In this document: one piece after another, positions 32,666 through 45,140 of the stretch
Position numbering within the stretch: the first letter of the stretch is position 1
Layout: each line of letters opens with the position of its first letter
From: Cordilura impudica
Taxonomy: Eukaryota > Arthropoda > Insecta > Diptera > Scathophagidae
Length of the DNA: 64,000 nucleotides
Direction: 5' to 3'
NCBI GenBank assembly: GCA_963682025.1
Contig: OY821517.1
Location: 293,957,670 to 294,021,669 of the forward strand
Made by a program: the position numbers and the translations under genes
Notes under the pieces: model-generated
Databases searched by the model: none
Seen by the model: only the letters and a program-made list of their open reading frames with translations
What the model was told of the DNA's origin: nothing

Positions 32666-33690
32666 ATAATAATAAATATTTTTATATTAGCAGAGCCCCT
32701 GCAGCTGATACATAGATGACGCTTTCTGTTTGATTTTAAAAAAGTGCCACAAAAGCATCTTTAATTACTAGATGTTTACACATCTACCCTCACATGATTT
32801 TTTATTAACGAAAATTTAATGCCTTCAAATTATAATATTCTTAAAACTGCTATTTGGTTGAGAAATAATAACCGTATAAAAAGCACATACACAATTCGAG
32901 GAATCGTTCATATCAAGCGGCTTAACAGTGATGAACCAGTACGTAGATAATATAGAGTTGCCAGATCAATATCTCAATTCTGCGGTAACTATTAAAGCAT
33001 GTTCAGACGGCAAAATGACGCGTTCTCTGAATCACGATTGCGAACCTTGGTGTTCAGACGAGTGTTCTTGTTTCATTTGGATGTTTATATATTTTGTGCA
33101 AATATTTGAAGACATCCTTCTGCACTTTACGTTTCACTATTTAATTTTTTTCATTTTTATTTGAATATATTTTTATGTAAATATATACTTTTTATTTGTT
33201 AAATGTTTCTATTTATTTTATTGCACACATTACTTTTTTGTTTGTTCTTTGTTTATATATTTTTAACAGCTAGTTCAGATAAACTAGCGATAATTTCTTA
33301 CCAAACTTGGAGATGACACTCAATTTTTCTAGGTTCACAACTAGGTTCAAAATGAACCAAGTAGGTTCGCTCCCAAAATTTTGTATGCCGAATCATGTAG
33401 ATTCTATCATGAATCGGGCGCGAACCGTGAATGAGAGAGCGAACCGCGAATCTTGCTGTCCATGTGAACATAGCATTAGACTTAAGAGAAAAACAATCTT
33501 ATATAAAAATTCACTAAAATATTGGAATAATTTTCTAAAAGCTTTCTTAAATTTAAATTCACTAAAATATTTAAATAATTTCTTAAAAACTTTGTTAAAT
33601 ATAAATCCTTTACCAATTGCATAAAAATAAAAATGTTAAACAATTTGTACAAATTGTATTGCGCTGCATGGACTATTTATTGAGATCCAG
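32666..33690. other. No gene; one local tandem duplication
   Basis: AT-rich. AAATTCACTAAAATATT and what follows is duplicated in tandem at about 33,508-33,556 and 33,557-33,605. Open frames at 32,928 and 33,307 show no domain. Confidence 0.45.
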
Positions 33691-34938
33691 AGTCTGTTTG
33701 AGTAGTATGGTTCGTGTCTTGGCCAAATATCGCGATGGTTTTAATATATGCCACATTAATGCCCAAAGCCTAGGTACATATATATTTGAAAATGCTGGTA
33801 TAGATGCGATATGTGTTTCTGAAACGTGGTTTAATCCGGATATACATGAAAATATAATAAATATTAATGGCTACCAGTTGTTTCGCACTGATAGAGTAAC
33901 TCGTGCTTACAGCACAGGTCGTTCTGGCGGAGTTGCTATATCCCTCAGGAAAGGTATCAATGGAAAGGTTATTTTTAGATCAAATGTTGAACATGATATG
34001 GAGTACATTTTATTGGATATTACGTGTCATTGCAGAAAGATGTTGCTAGGAACTGTTTATAGACCTAAAAAAGAAAATAGAACGGACACTCTTTGAAGAA
34101 CGTGTAAATCTTACAGTTAAATAAACTGATATTGTCATAGCTGAAGATTTCAAAACTAACATTCTTATGGAGATCAACCTTATTGATCCAATGAAATCCA
34201 TAAATATAATACCTGTAAATCCTTCCACACCCACACATTTTACAAACACGAGTAAAACATTATTGGATGTCTTCCTTGTAAATGACAAACAGAATATACT
34301 ACACTACGACCAATTATCAGCACCTATGTTTTCGAAGCATGATTTAAATTTTTTGAGCAACAACGTCCAGCCAAATAGTAAAACTTACACTTTTTCATAC
34401 CGTGATTTTAATAATTTGAATATAAATGATCTATAGTTTGAATCATGAATGATTAGATGGGAACGAATTTTTTACTTGCGAAATATTGATGACCAATGTC
34501 ATTTTCTACAAGACAATATTCTCTTCCTTTACAATGAAGATGTTCTTATTAAAACAAGGAAAATGTCCTCTAAAGACAGACCTTGGTTTTCAAATGAGGC
34601 TAAACGCTTAATAGAAGGACGTAACGTTGCAAATGCTAGGTGGAAAAGGTTTAAAACACCTGAACTACAAGACATATATCGCAGGAAGAGAAGAGCAGTT
34701 GTATCCAATATAAGGTAGGATAAATCTACCTATTATGAAAACAAATTTAATATTGCTGTCGGTGGTAATAAAACGTGGAAAGAAATAAGAAAAATTGGTC
34801 GCAACAGTGATAACTTGAATATTGAGGAACTCAATTAAAAATTTGTTAATATAGAAATGGCTGATGCCAATTTTTCGTTCTACAATAACAGATGGAACAG
34901 ATGTCGAAAATATTTGCCCAAATTTTTCAACTCATGTA
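33691..34938 (+). pseudogene. LINE 5' half: endonuclease and linker, broken
   Basis: Apurinic endonuclease domain of a non-LTR retrotransposon, which nicks the target for reverse transcription. From about 33,735: FNICHINAQSL (N-x-N/Q-S-L motif), IDAICVSETWFNPDI (catalytic E-T-W), GYQLFRTDR and SGGVAISLRKG (R-x-G-G-V-A). A stop/frameshift at 34,093 breaks it; the C-terminal part reappears at 34,167-34,436 (TLLDVFLVNDKQ, FSKHDLN, the S-D-H-x block) and the linker at 34,449-34,718 (DRPWFSNEAKRLIEGRN). Residual reading runs to 34,938, where a DINE-like element begins. Could be the same family as the LINE at 5-8 kb, but the two halves do not overlap. Confidence 0.85.
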
Positions 34939-35765
34939 GTTATACCCTCCACTCCAGTGTGCAGAGGGTATATATAAGTTTGTCATTCCGTTTGTAATAA
35001 TTAGAAACAAAATTTTGGACCCCATAATATATATATATTTGTGATCCTTATAGCAGCCGGAGTTGATATAGCGATGTCCGTCTGTCCGTCTGTCCGTCTG
35101 TCCGTCTGTGGAAATCACGATGACGGCATCAATCGGGCAGCTAGGGTGCTCGTTGACATAAAAAATTATTCACTAACATCCTGAAAAGTTTGCTATTTAA
35201 AATTGTCCAAATCGGTCAATTAGGGAACGAGATTTGAATGAAGAACTAAAAAAAGTCTTGAAAAAATATAATTTTATATGTTGTTCTTGTCACGATCACG
35301 CACTGACTAGTGCAGCTACATTGATCATTTTTAGTGTGAATGATTCACCAAATTCATGGGAAGATTTCTATTTCAAAAATCATTAAAATCGGTGGAACAG
35401 GTCCAGGGAAATCTCTGAAAAAGTTGTTATTCTAAATGTTGTGTTGTTATCAAAGCTGGACTTGTTGTTTTTGTGGTCGTTGTGGTAATAATATAATAAA
35501 AACTAACCCTTTGTACATTTTTTTTATTAACTCTGGTAGAAAAATTTAAAAGTTTCCATTGTTTTGGCATCACTCTAAAAATTTGTTAGATCATTTCTGT
35601 TATTACCACGGGCCTGCCTGCAAAATTTCAGATCGAATGGCGCGCGGGAAATTGGTTAAAATCGATCCAAAATTTTTGGACAAGCAGACACTACGAGTTA
35701 ATATAAAGGGAGTAAAAATTCACCAACATCTAAAGCAAATAATGCTAAAATACCTAGTATAAATT
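34939..35765 (+). mobile_element. DINE-1-like element, second subfamily
   Basis: Starts TTATACCCTCCACTCCAGTG with its own inverted match GCAGAGGGTATATATAAG, a conserved block with TTTGTAATAATTAGAAACA and a GTCCGTCT core (35,075-35,108), then a variable region. Same plan as the main family but different sequence. It cuts the LINE at 34,938. The 3' end is uncertain; I place it near CTAAAATACCTAGTATA. Confidence 0.6.
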
Positions 35766-36587
35766 TATTTATAAATTTATATAAACATATTATATAATAC
35801 AAATAATATACATATATTATATATGTATATCCATAACAACTGCATGTTAGAAATAAGTCTGTATATTATTTCATTTACATAAATTTCTGCAATATTTTGT
35901 TGTGGGGAAAATACATTTCTTTTGCATTAACAGAGCATCACTTCATTTTGCTCAGCGTGACTATGCCACAGTAGATGGCGCCACAATTTTTGTTTGTTCT
36001 AATTAGCTTTGCAATAGTTATTTCTATTTTAACATGAATGTTAATATTTTCAACTGGATATCATACAGAACAATGTTAAGAGTATACACGGGCTGGTCTT
36101 TTATTTCATACGTATTTTCATTATTCTTTTACAAATAGAAACATAAGTTTGGCATATTAACTTTTTGTTGCCTTTACAAAATAGAGCTACCGAGTTCATC
36201 AATGAGTTTTTTGTTTTCAAAACAGTTCTACATAGTTATATAGAATTATTATTCTGCTTTACCTACAAAATATTTGATTGCGATTACATCTAATTTTTAA
36301 AAATTGTTTATAATTACTAAAGCATTATTATTCACATAAATACAAAATTGCACTTTTTAAATTTTCCATTCAAATTTAAGAAAATATCAATTCTAAAAAC
36401 TGGAATTAAAAATTTCCAATTATAAAGTACAATTAAATGAATTTCAGAAAATCATATCAAAACGTCGGAAATTATAATTTTAAATTTAGAAGACATCTTT
36501 TTAATATATAAATTTTATTCGTTAAACACAAATTGAAATTCCAAAAAAAAAACACCAAATACCTATGTTTACATTTTTACATTTAAA
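35766..36587. other. No gene recognised
   Basis: AT-rich, with TATATAATA repeats at 35,790-35,830. No coding signal. Confidence 0.5.
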
Positions 36588-37386
36588 ACAAGTAAGAAAA
36601 TTATAGTCGGTCTAGACCGACTATATGATACCCTATACCATGCGTTTAGAGACCCTATCTCTCAGGCCCAACTAACTGGAAATAGAAAATAAGCATAAAC
36701 CAAATTTGAGTGGGATTTTTATTAATTTTTTTGGCTGCAGATATGAAAAAGTTCATATCGGACGCTATATCTATATGGGGACTAGGCCCAAAAATGGATC
36801 GATCCTGACCATGTTTGTTAAAGTCTTTTGTATTTTGCAAAAATATATACAAACAAAATTTGAGAAGAATCCGTGCAATATTTTTGTTTTTTGATAGATT
36901 TAAGTGAAGATCGGGAAGCAGCTCTATATGGGGCCTATGGCTAAGAGTTGTCCCATAGGGATCATTTTTGGATTACTAATTAATGGATGTAATAAACACA
37001 TACAAACCCAGTTTGACTAAGTTTTATATGACAATTTGGATCTTATGGCAATTTAAGTCGATTTCATAGGGGTCATTTGTATGGGGGCTAGGTCTGAACA
37101 TGGACCGATTCTCACCAATTTCAATAGCGTTCATCCAATGGCCGATAAAAGCTTATATACCAAATTTTATCAAAATATATTCATATTTGCGACCTGCAGT
37201 TTGATTACAAGCTTTACATGGACACAAAGACGGACGGACGGACGGACGGATATCGTTAAATCGAATCACAAAGTGATTCTGATTCGATCGGTATAATAAA
37301 AGATGGGTCTAGGGCAAATATTTTTGGTAGTTACAAACAGCAGCACAAAGTCATTATACCCAAACCACATAGTGGTATAGGGTATA
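36588..37386 (-). mobile_element. DINE-1-like element, full length reference copy
   Basis: Best-preserved copy of the main family, about 800 bp. It runs from ACAAGTAAGAAAATTATAG through perfect palindrome GTCGGTCTAGACCGAC and GATACCCTATACCATG, to the ACGG core (37,230-37,250), ATCGGTATAATAAAAGATG and ATAGTGGTATAGGGTATAAA. Use it to align the other copies. Confidence 0.82.
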
Positions 37387-39257
37387 AAAAATATTGACAT
37401 TCAGGAGAAATTAATAGCTTTTCAGTATCGCGTTTCAGTAACTTCTTTTAACGATAGTCGAATCGTTAAAAAAAGAAAATTGAAAAATTATCAGTAAAAT
37501 TTTTAAACGATATTCGCTATTGTTAAAGTCAGCTGTTGTTGTTATCTAAACGACAACCATTTTTGTGTTGTTTATTCAATCGATAAAAACTTAAATTTTT
37601 AGGTTGATATGTCGTCATACATAAATAAAAATCATAAAATAGTGAAAATATTTTGCTTTTATTAAAAAACTTTTTTATATAAATAAAAAAATTAAATAGC
37701 ATATTCAATTCATTATTTCATTTTCAAATAAATACACAGAAATATTAGTAAAAAAATAAAGATATTAAACATAAACATAAAATCATCCTGTCAAACACGA
37801 AGTAATTTGTTTTTTTCTATTCATCTTATGTTTTTCGCTTATTTAGACAGAGATGCCACTCGTTTACAATTTAAATAAATAGAAAAATAGATTTGTCGAC
37901 TGTCGTTAAGATGTGTGTACTTAGTGAATCACTTAATCCTCAGTGCAAACAACAATAGCTGTCGATATATTTTGCGATTGTCGGATCGTTGAAATTTACA
38001 GAATCACACCACAGAAAACATTAATTTAAATTCGATGAATTTTTGAAAACCTCAAATGATATTTAAGAATTGCGAACATAAAAACTGTTACATAAATAAA
38101 CGCAATTTGATGAGAATGTTATTTTTTATATATAAATTTTCACAATTTTTTTTGGTTGAAAATTTGAAGTTTTTCAGAAAATAAAGAGAACAAATTATTT
38201 TATTTAAAATGTTTGGGACATTTGGTTTTTTGCGTTTGGCATCCCTAATTTGAATATTTATTATTATAAATTTATTCTCTATGTTTTCCAAATATGGCAA
38301 TATTTTAATAAAAAAATTGAGAGAGTTTTTTTTGATTATTATTTTGTTACTCCATCCGACCTATATGGCCGCAATGAAGAAATATTTGGCCAGTTAAAAG
38401 AAACTATACAGCCATCTCCAATTAGCACGATTTAGTGCATATAGCCACTCTACACAACCATCATTACCTTTGCAATGGAGGTTAGAGCGAGCTATTTAAT
38501 TAGCAAACACTAAAGTAAACGAGAAGTTATGTCATATAACCGGAAATGCATGCATAAAGGTATATAACCTAAATGCATGCCGATCAGCAACCACGATGAC
38601 CAAAAAGCAAACACCGAAATAAATCCGAAATAATAGAAAAGACGAAAACCAAACCAAAGAATTTACTGACATAATTTGGTATTAAGTTTAACAAATTGTT
38701 TACTTTTTCATTTACATTTATTATCAAGCCTCAAACCGAGGTGGAGGGTATCAAAGATTCGGCACAGCCTTTTCATTTTGGCATCGTACTCAATTCGCCG
38801 ATCAGAAGTTAAAGCCAATTAGATACCTTTCATTAATATCAGCACCGTTTACTTTTTATTTCTGAGACTAGTTGTTCTCGAAACTCCTCAAATTATGAAC
38901 AAAAATAAACAACATTTTTCATATAAAGTTCTGAACAAAATATGTTCGATAACTGGATCTTGAGCCGTCATACTATTTTTAGCTTAACATATTTCTATCA
39001 ACTGAAATTTAAAGATTGTTTGACCTAGAAATGTTTCCAGAGGAACATCTATTCTTAGAAGAAATATTAAGCCGAATGTTTGTAAGATATATTTTACATG
39101 AAATTGATTTGTATATCATTTTAGACATATATGTCAGTCACCAGGGACGTAGCCAGGTGCCCGAAAATTAGTTTTTTAAATTGTTTTCATATGTAATATT
39201 TATTAAATTGATCTCTAAATAAACAACATGTTTCTGAAAAACACACAAAATTTAATT
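37387..39257. other. No gene; one DINE-type 3' fragment
   Basis: AT-rich. At 38,738-38,785 GGTGGAGGGTATCAAAGATT and CGGCACAGCC resemble the hairpin end of yet another DINE-like family. Open frames at 38,088-38,435 are chance. Confidence 0.4.
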
Positions 39258-39261
39258 TTAA

Positions 39262-41855
39262 CCCTTTCGCTACATTGTATCCATATGGATACACTCAACT
39301 TTGGAGTCATCTAGCAATCTCTAAATCAATGAATCGATTTGGATATCGAAGTATAATTGTTTTCTAAGGTCTTGTGAAAAATTTTGAATATTTACAAAAC
39401 TGAGAAAAATATAGCAATTTAAAAAAAACCTTTTTGTTTTTTTTTTAAAGGTTTTTTTATTTTACAAATTACATATATATAGGACCATATTTTTTTTCAA
39501 AACTGATCAATCATATATGTATATAAATGTTTATTTTAATATTTTGCATTTATAGAGTTTTGTTTTATAACAAAAAAGGCTCTGCAGATTTTTTAAATAT
39601 TGTATGTATCCATATGGATACAAACGCAAGTTGTGGTTATAAACATTATACACACAATACAAATAAAATCGTTTTGCGTTTGATGCTGCTTTGATGCAGA
39701 TGTTTTTTTTTTAGCTCTGATACCATTTAAATTTATTTAGAAAAATTGCAAGAAAAATTAAGGACACTGAAATTGAAAAAATTTTAACCAGTTTTGCTGA
39801 TTCCGATATTTCTGACTTGGAAGAGTCGGTAGAATCTGAAGTTTTAAAAAACTTATATGATGCTTTTGATAATAATAACAGCTTTTTATTTAAAGAGCTT
39901 TCTAGAGAAGGTCCATATGAGATCAACTATCAAGATATTAATGTTGATAATAATAATGATATAGGTGATAGGGTTACTGAGATCGAAGAAAGTCTTGCAG
40001 TTGATGGAATCGTTAAAGAGAGACCCACAATTTTTCAATTTACACAAGTTTCACTTAAAAAGGCTGACCAATTTTGTTGGAAAAAAGCTTCTTGGACTCA
40101 TCTGGAGACTTCATTTTCTGAAACATGCCCAAAGAAAAATATTAAATTGCCTGTCTAGTATTTTTTTGGAGTACTTTAAAGAAGACTTTCTTCAACAACT
40201 TGTATCTTCAACATATCAGGCATCAATTACTAAATATGGGAAATCCCTCAGTTTAACTAAAGAAGAACTTTTAAAATTTCTAGCTCTAGAAATATTGATT
40301 GGTACCATTGGCTATCCGCGTTTGGAAATGTATTGGAAAATGGGCACCGTAATACCATCGTTCCCAGAAATTATGACCAGGAATAGATTCCATTCTATAA
40401 TAATTTAAATAATAATTTAAAGTTCACAATAGACCAATCAGGAAGCGATAAGCTTTACAAAATTCGCCCTATAATAAATATGTTTACAAAAAAATCGTAC
40501 GCTATTCCAAAAGATGAAAATCTTTGTGTGGATGAGATGATGGTTCCTTTAAAGGAAGAACCACTCTGAGTACATGCCTAAAAAACCCATCAAATGGAGA
40601 ATGAAGATATTTTGCCTTAGTAGCTCCAAAGGCATAGTTTATGATTTTTAGATATATCAGGGAAAAGGAACAATATTAACTGGCTCAAAGCTAGGATTTT
40701 GCTCTGATATTGTGATTCATCTTGTAAAAACTGTTACTGAGGAAAAAATCACAAAATATAGTTTGATAATTATTTTAAAACTCAAAATTTGGTATTACAT
40801 TTACGCCAAAAAGGAATTTGGGCTACAGGTACTATAAGGTACTCGTGTTATTAATCCATGGCCATGAGCCCGTTAACGAAGTGTCATGATTTAATGCTGA
40901 AGAAAAGAAAAGTTTTAAAATAACGCAACCAAACATTGTATCAGAGTACAACGTCAATATGGGAGGAGTAGCCAAAATGGATTTTCTCCTTTCTTAATAT
41001 AGAATTTCGATTAGATCTGGAAAGTGGACTCTTAAGATTTTTGACCACTTCATTGATTTAGTTGTATGTAACTCGTGGTTAGAGTATTGAATGGACCACG
41101 AAAACAATAATTTGAATAATAAGTATATGGATTTACTAAACTTTCGTAACGATATTGCGCATGGTCTTTTAGCTCAGTCTAATCACCAGGCATGTTCTCG
41201 TAAGCATGGACGACAAACATTATGCCAAAATTAGGAAATTCCGATCAGTCCAACGATCTCAGATAAGAAACGTAAAGCTATACCTTCAATTTCTGTTAGA
41301 TTTGAAGGAAATCATAGATGCAAAGTCTAAGGATGTAAAGGACAAACTATTAAGATATAAGTGTGCAAAGTACAATGTTTTCCTGTGCATTCCCAATGGA
41401 TCGAGAAATTGCTTCAAGGAATTCCATTATATATCAAATGAATAAATTGTTGGTAAGATATTTTATTTTTCAGATTATATGTATTTTATGCTTTATATAT
41501 AGATTTATGTGTTATTTTTGTCTAAATTTATTATAATTACTCGTATATGAATTTTAGATTTATAATTTTTAGTTTGTGCATGTAAGTATATACAATGTTT
41601 GCTTTTATTGAAAAAAATTTAATTTTATGTGTTAAAACTACTAAAATAAATAAAACATCAATTATAAAAAAAAAACATAATATACTAGCATTTTTCTTTA
41701 CCATACACGAAATTTGTATTCATATGGATACATTCCAAAAAACACATTTAGGATAAAAAATTTTAAAAATTGATATTTGTTCCCAAGGCCAATAATAGTA
41801 AAAATCAAAAAAATTGGATTTTTAAGCAATCCAGTAAAAACTTGCAGCGAAAGGG
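39262..41855 (+). mobile_element. Second piggyBac-superfamily element, decayed
   Basis: Preceded by TTAA (39,258-39,261) and followed by TCAA (41,856-41,859, one mutation from TTAA). Ends read inward CCCTTTCGCTAC and CCCTTTCGCTGC. The 16-bp palindrome GTATCCATATGGATAC occurs at 39,277-39,292 and 39,606-39,621, and with one change at 41,716-41,731. Confidence 0.88.
39738..41445 (+). pseudogene. piggyBac transposase, multiply broken
   Basis: Acidic N-terminus (SDISDLEESVES) from about 39,740 with no clear ATG, then a frameshift near 40,080. From there the core reads EELLKFLALEILIGTIGYPR then LEMYWKMG and MTRNRFHS (to 40,405), the conserved start of the DDE_Tnp_1_7 fold. NLCVDEMMVPLKEEP (about 40,520) carries the first catalytic Asp. 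After another shift YMPKKPIKWRMKIFCLSSS (about 40,572) matches the K-P-x-K-x-G-x-K block. The C-terminus at 41,206-41,445 ends YNVFLCIPNGSRNCFKEFH. Stops and frameshifts occur in every segment, so this is older than the copy at 18.8 kb and of a different lineage. Confidence 0.85.
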
Positions 41856-41971
41856 TCAACAATAAAAGGTATAGATGTCTCGAACAATGTATTCGGCATT
41901 CTATTGAAAAACAAATATTCGGTATTGGGTTTAAACCGAAAGTTGAATAATTAAATTACTCATATGGACAC
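41856..41971. other. Short spacer
   Basis: About 110 bp between the piggyBac right end and the foldback element. It includes ATGGACAC (41,964-41,971), the likely target duplication of the latter. Confidence 0.5.
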
Positions 41972-43167
41972 TAGGGTGGCCCTTAATAAAAAAAGTGTTC
42001 AAACTGTCGGTCTCACCCCCTAGAAATATGCGAATAGCAAAAGAACTGAGAAATACAAAGTTTTGGGCCAATCAGAAAACGTTTAGTCGTGGCGCAAAGC
42101 GATTGAAAATTTCAAGTGTGTTTATATGGGGAAAATATGACTTTTTTTCAGATTTTACGAAAATTTCGTTCTATAGTTTAATTTTTCCGACAAGCTGTTA
42201 TATAATTCAGAATCAGTATTAACTTATCCCTTCAAAAGGCTATAAAACTTCAAAATCAAATAAAACCTCGCCAAGAAATAGCAAATGCCCCAGACCACTT
42301 TTGTGCCAAAAAAAACTAGGTCATGAAATTTGATGGCATTTTTTTCAACTTTGTGAAATTGATTAAAGCCATCATTCTTTTTTGGTCTCTATACTTATAA
42401 GTATTGAGAAATGAAGTATTGTTTTATTACCACGTTGTTACCCTATTGCGCATTGAGGCCGAAAATTGGAAATTTTTTAATAAAATTTTTAAAACTCCTT
42501 TTTCAATTTTGAAAAAATTTTCTTAAACAAAATTTAAAAAAATGAATCTATCACTTTAAGGTTTTATGAAATACATGTTGCAGATTAACTGTGTGAATTT
42601 TTAAATAAATCCCTTTGCGAGAATTTTTTTTGACAAGGATTTTATTTTTGCGGATTTCGAGAAAAATTGGATTTTTGTGAAATATTCTGTAAATGTACTC
42701 TTTCTAAATACTTTGTATCAAAAATTCATCATTTTTCTACTTTTAAATGTTATATTTTATCTTAATAGCCTAGGGTTTCGGAAAAAAATAATATGACTCC
42801 ATTAAGATATTTTAAAATAAAAATGACCTAAAACGAGTTTTTCTATTAAACTCGTTGATCCACTATTTGGAATTTAAGAAAAATAATTCGGTTAATTTTT
42901 ATTTATTTAAGCCTTCAGTGCTCCTGAGATCAAAATTATCCATTGTGATATATCTCTGGTGCAATTATCTGCTTATTGCTCGCGAATATAAATTAAAACA
43001 ACTTAAGTCATATGTCTAAAAAATAGGACGGTTTTTGAAATTCACTTTGATTTAATTTTGTAATTTATTCGATTAAGAGTAGTATTAATTTAATATTACC
43101 TTTTACATATATTATTATATTTGAAATTTACTTTTATTTAATAAACTATTCAAAACTGGGAAATAAA

Positions 43168-43278
43168 ATGGTAGAAGTTTCAAAACATGTAGGTGACATT
43201 GAAGATAATATAAAGCGACCGATTATAAAAAATCGAAAAATGTCAACCATTATAAGTAATGGCATCTTCACCGATTGA
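43168..43278 (+). other. Short open frame in the foldback spacer
   Basis: Thirty-six codons from ATG at 43,168 (MVEVSKHVGDIEDNIKRP) to TGA at 43,276. The composition looks more protein-like than its surroundings, and it sits in the unique 390-bp spacer between the arms. It may be a leftover of a captured or parental gene; no family recognised. Confidence 0.25.
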
Positions 43279-43597
43279 CCTGAATTTTTTTTTTGGCGTT
43301 TTTTATCAATATCCACCAAATTGGTGGGTGAGACAGCAATAAATTCAACTATTACTTTATTACATAAAGTAATTTTATAACAAAATTGGTTAAAAGTTGT
43401 TTTAATTTATATTCGCGAGCAATAAGCAGATAATTGCACCAGAGATATATCACAAGGGATAATTTTGATCTCAGGAGCACTGAATGGTGAAATAAATAAA
43501 AATTAACCGAATTATTTTTCTTAAATTCTAAATAGTGGTATCAACGAGTTTAATAGAAAAACTCGTTTTAGGTCATTTTTATTTTAAAATATCTTAA

Positions 43598-43799
43598 AAT
43601 CCAAAGCTGGCCTTGGCAAATAATGGGTTGACGTTCTCGGATTTATCCCAAATTTTTGGAAGAAAACTTCTACATATTTGGTTATTATATTTTAAGTGTC
43701 GCATCTAAAAATTGGACAGCACTTACAAAATCTTTGAATTTTTTGAATAAATTGTCTTTTATTAGTTTAGGGTCATATGTGACCCCAATTCCAAAAGGG
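43598..43799. mobile_element. 202-bp TTAA-flanked insertion in the foldback right arm
   Basis: Absent from the left arm, where the aligned sequence has a single TTAA. In the right arm TTAA occurs on both sides (43,594-43,597 and 43,800-43,803). The right end read inward is CCCTTTTGGAATTGGGGTCA; the left end is not an obvious mirror of it. It fits a piggyBac-type MITE. Confidence 0.75.
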
Positions 43800-44765
43800 T
43801 TAATGGAGTCATATTATTTTTTTCCGAAACCCTAGGGTATTAAGATAAAATATAATATTTAAAAGCAGAAAAGTGATGAATTTTTGATATAAAGTATTTG
43901 GAGAGAGTACATTTACAGAATATTTCACAAAAATCCAATTTTTCTCGAAATCCGCGAATATAAAATCCTTGTCAAAAAAGTTCTGGCAGAGGGATTTACT
44001 TAAAAAATGACACAGTTAATCTGCAACATGTATTTAATAAAATCTTAAAGTGATAGATTAATTTTTTTAAATTTTGTTTAAGAAAATTTTTTCAAACTTG
44101 AAAAAGGAGTTTTAAAAATTTTATCAAAAGAATTTCCAATTTTCGGTCTCAATGCGCAATAGGTTAACAACGTGGTAATAAAACAGTGCTTCATATCTGA
44201 GTACTTATAAGTATAGAGACCAAAAGAGAATGATGGCTTTAATCAATTTCTCAAAGTTGAAAAAAATGCCATCAAATTTCATGACCTAGTTTTTTTTTGG
44301 CACAGAAGTGGTCTGGGGCATTTGCTATTTCTTGGCGAGGTTTCATACGATTTTGAAGTTTTATAGCCTTTTGAAAGGATGATTTAATACTAATCCCGAA
44401 TTATGTAACAGCTTGTCCGAAAAATTAAATTATAGAACGAAATTTTCGTAAAATCTGAAAAAAAGTCATATTTTTCCCATATAAACACACTTGAAATTTT
44501 CAATCGCTTTGCGCCACGACTAAACGTTTTTTGATTGGCCCAAAACTTTGTATTTCTCAGTTTTTTTGCTATTCGCATATTTCTAGGGGGTGAGACCGAC
44601 AGTTTGAACACTTTTTTTTTCCCTCCATATAACGAAGGGCCACCCCATTGGACACACATAAATCAGCGCTTACTTCAATTATTCGAATTGGAGATAGTAG
44701 CTCTGTTTTGGTGGTTGAAAACAATTTTTAAAAATAGTTTCAGACAAACTATATTACCTGTGACA

Positions 44766-45140
44766 TCTATAATATTAATAGGCTAGGCGATTTCTTGTGA
44801 TTGATGTTTTGTTCTACCGTTTTATCCCGATTTTGACCAAACGTATATTATTTGAAAGGTTTTTCTTTTTACCCGATTTTCAGATTTACAGATTTTTAAA
44901 TTTTTTCTTTTATTTTGAGTAAATTGCATTTAAAGTTGCTACTAACACATACATAAAATTATACTATGCTATGTGTGTGTTTATTAAATTCGTTATTGGG
45001 TTTGTAATACAAATGAGTTTGTTTTTTGTGCTGATTTGTTAATTGGCTATAATAGATTAGCATACTTTTAGGGTCTTTAGTTAATGAAAAAATAAAATTT
45101 CCTAGAATTTGCGCTCGAATTTCGAGGGCTGGAATCTAAT
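44766..45140 (+). mobile_element. Short non-autonomous Helitron, second copy
   Basis: Same family as 14,717-15,044. Starts TCTATAATATTAATAGGCTA after A and keeps the hairpin CTCGAATTTCGAG (45,114-45,126). The terminal CTAG is replaced by CTAATAATAAGTTAGTAT, which is itself duplicated, so the 3' end is altered. About 45 bp near 44,965 are extra relative to the first copy. Confidence 0.75.

Larger units (their letters stand above)
41972..44648. mobile_element. Foldback element with arms of about 1 kb, hAT-like ends
   Basis: Arms 41,972-43,005 and 43,395-44,648 are inverted copies, differing mainly by point changes and one 202-bp insertion in the right arm. Ends read inward TAGGGTGGCCCTT and TGGGGTGGCCCTT. 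Flanks ATGGACAC (41,964-41,971) and TTGGACAC (44,649-44,656) look like an 8-bp target duplication with one mismatch. TAGGG ends and 8-bp duplications fit hAT elements; the class is inference. The arms are non-coding: the similar frames near both ends (41,995 and 44,659) are mirror images of the same repeat. Confidence 0.8.

Noticed and set aside
41995..44659. Two similar short proteins (MFKLSVSPPRNMRIAK...) on opposite strands
   Set aside because: They are the two arms of the foldback element, which share any frame by construction; no stop-free conservation beyond what the arms give.
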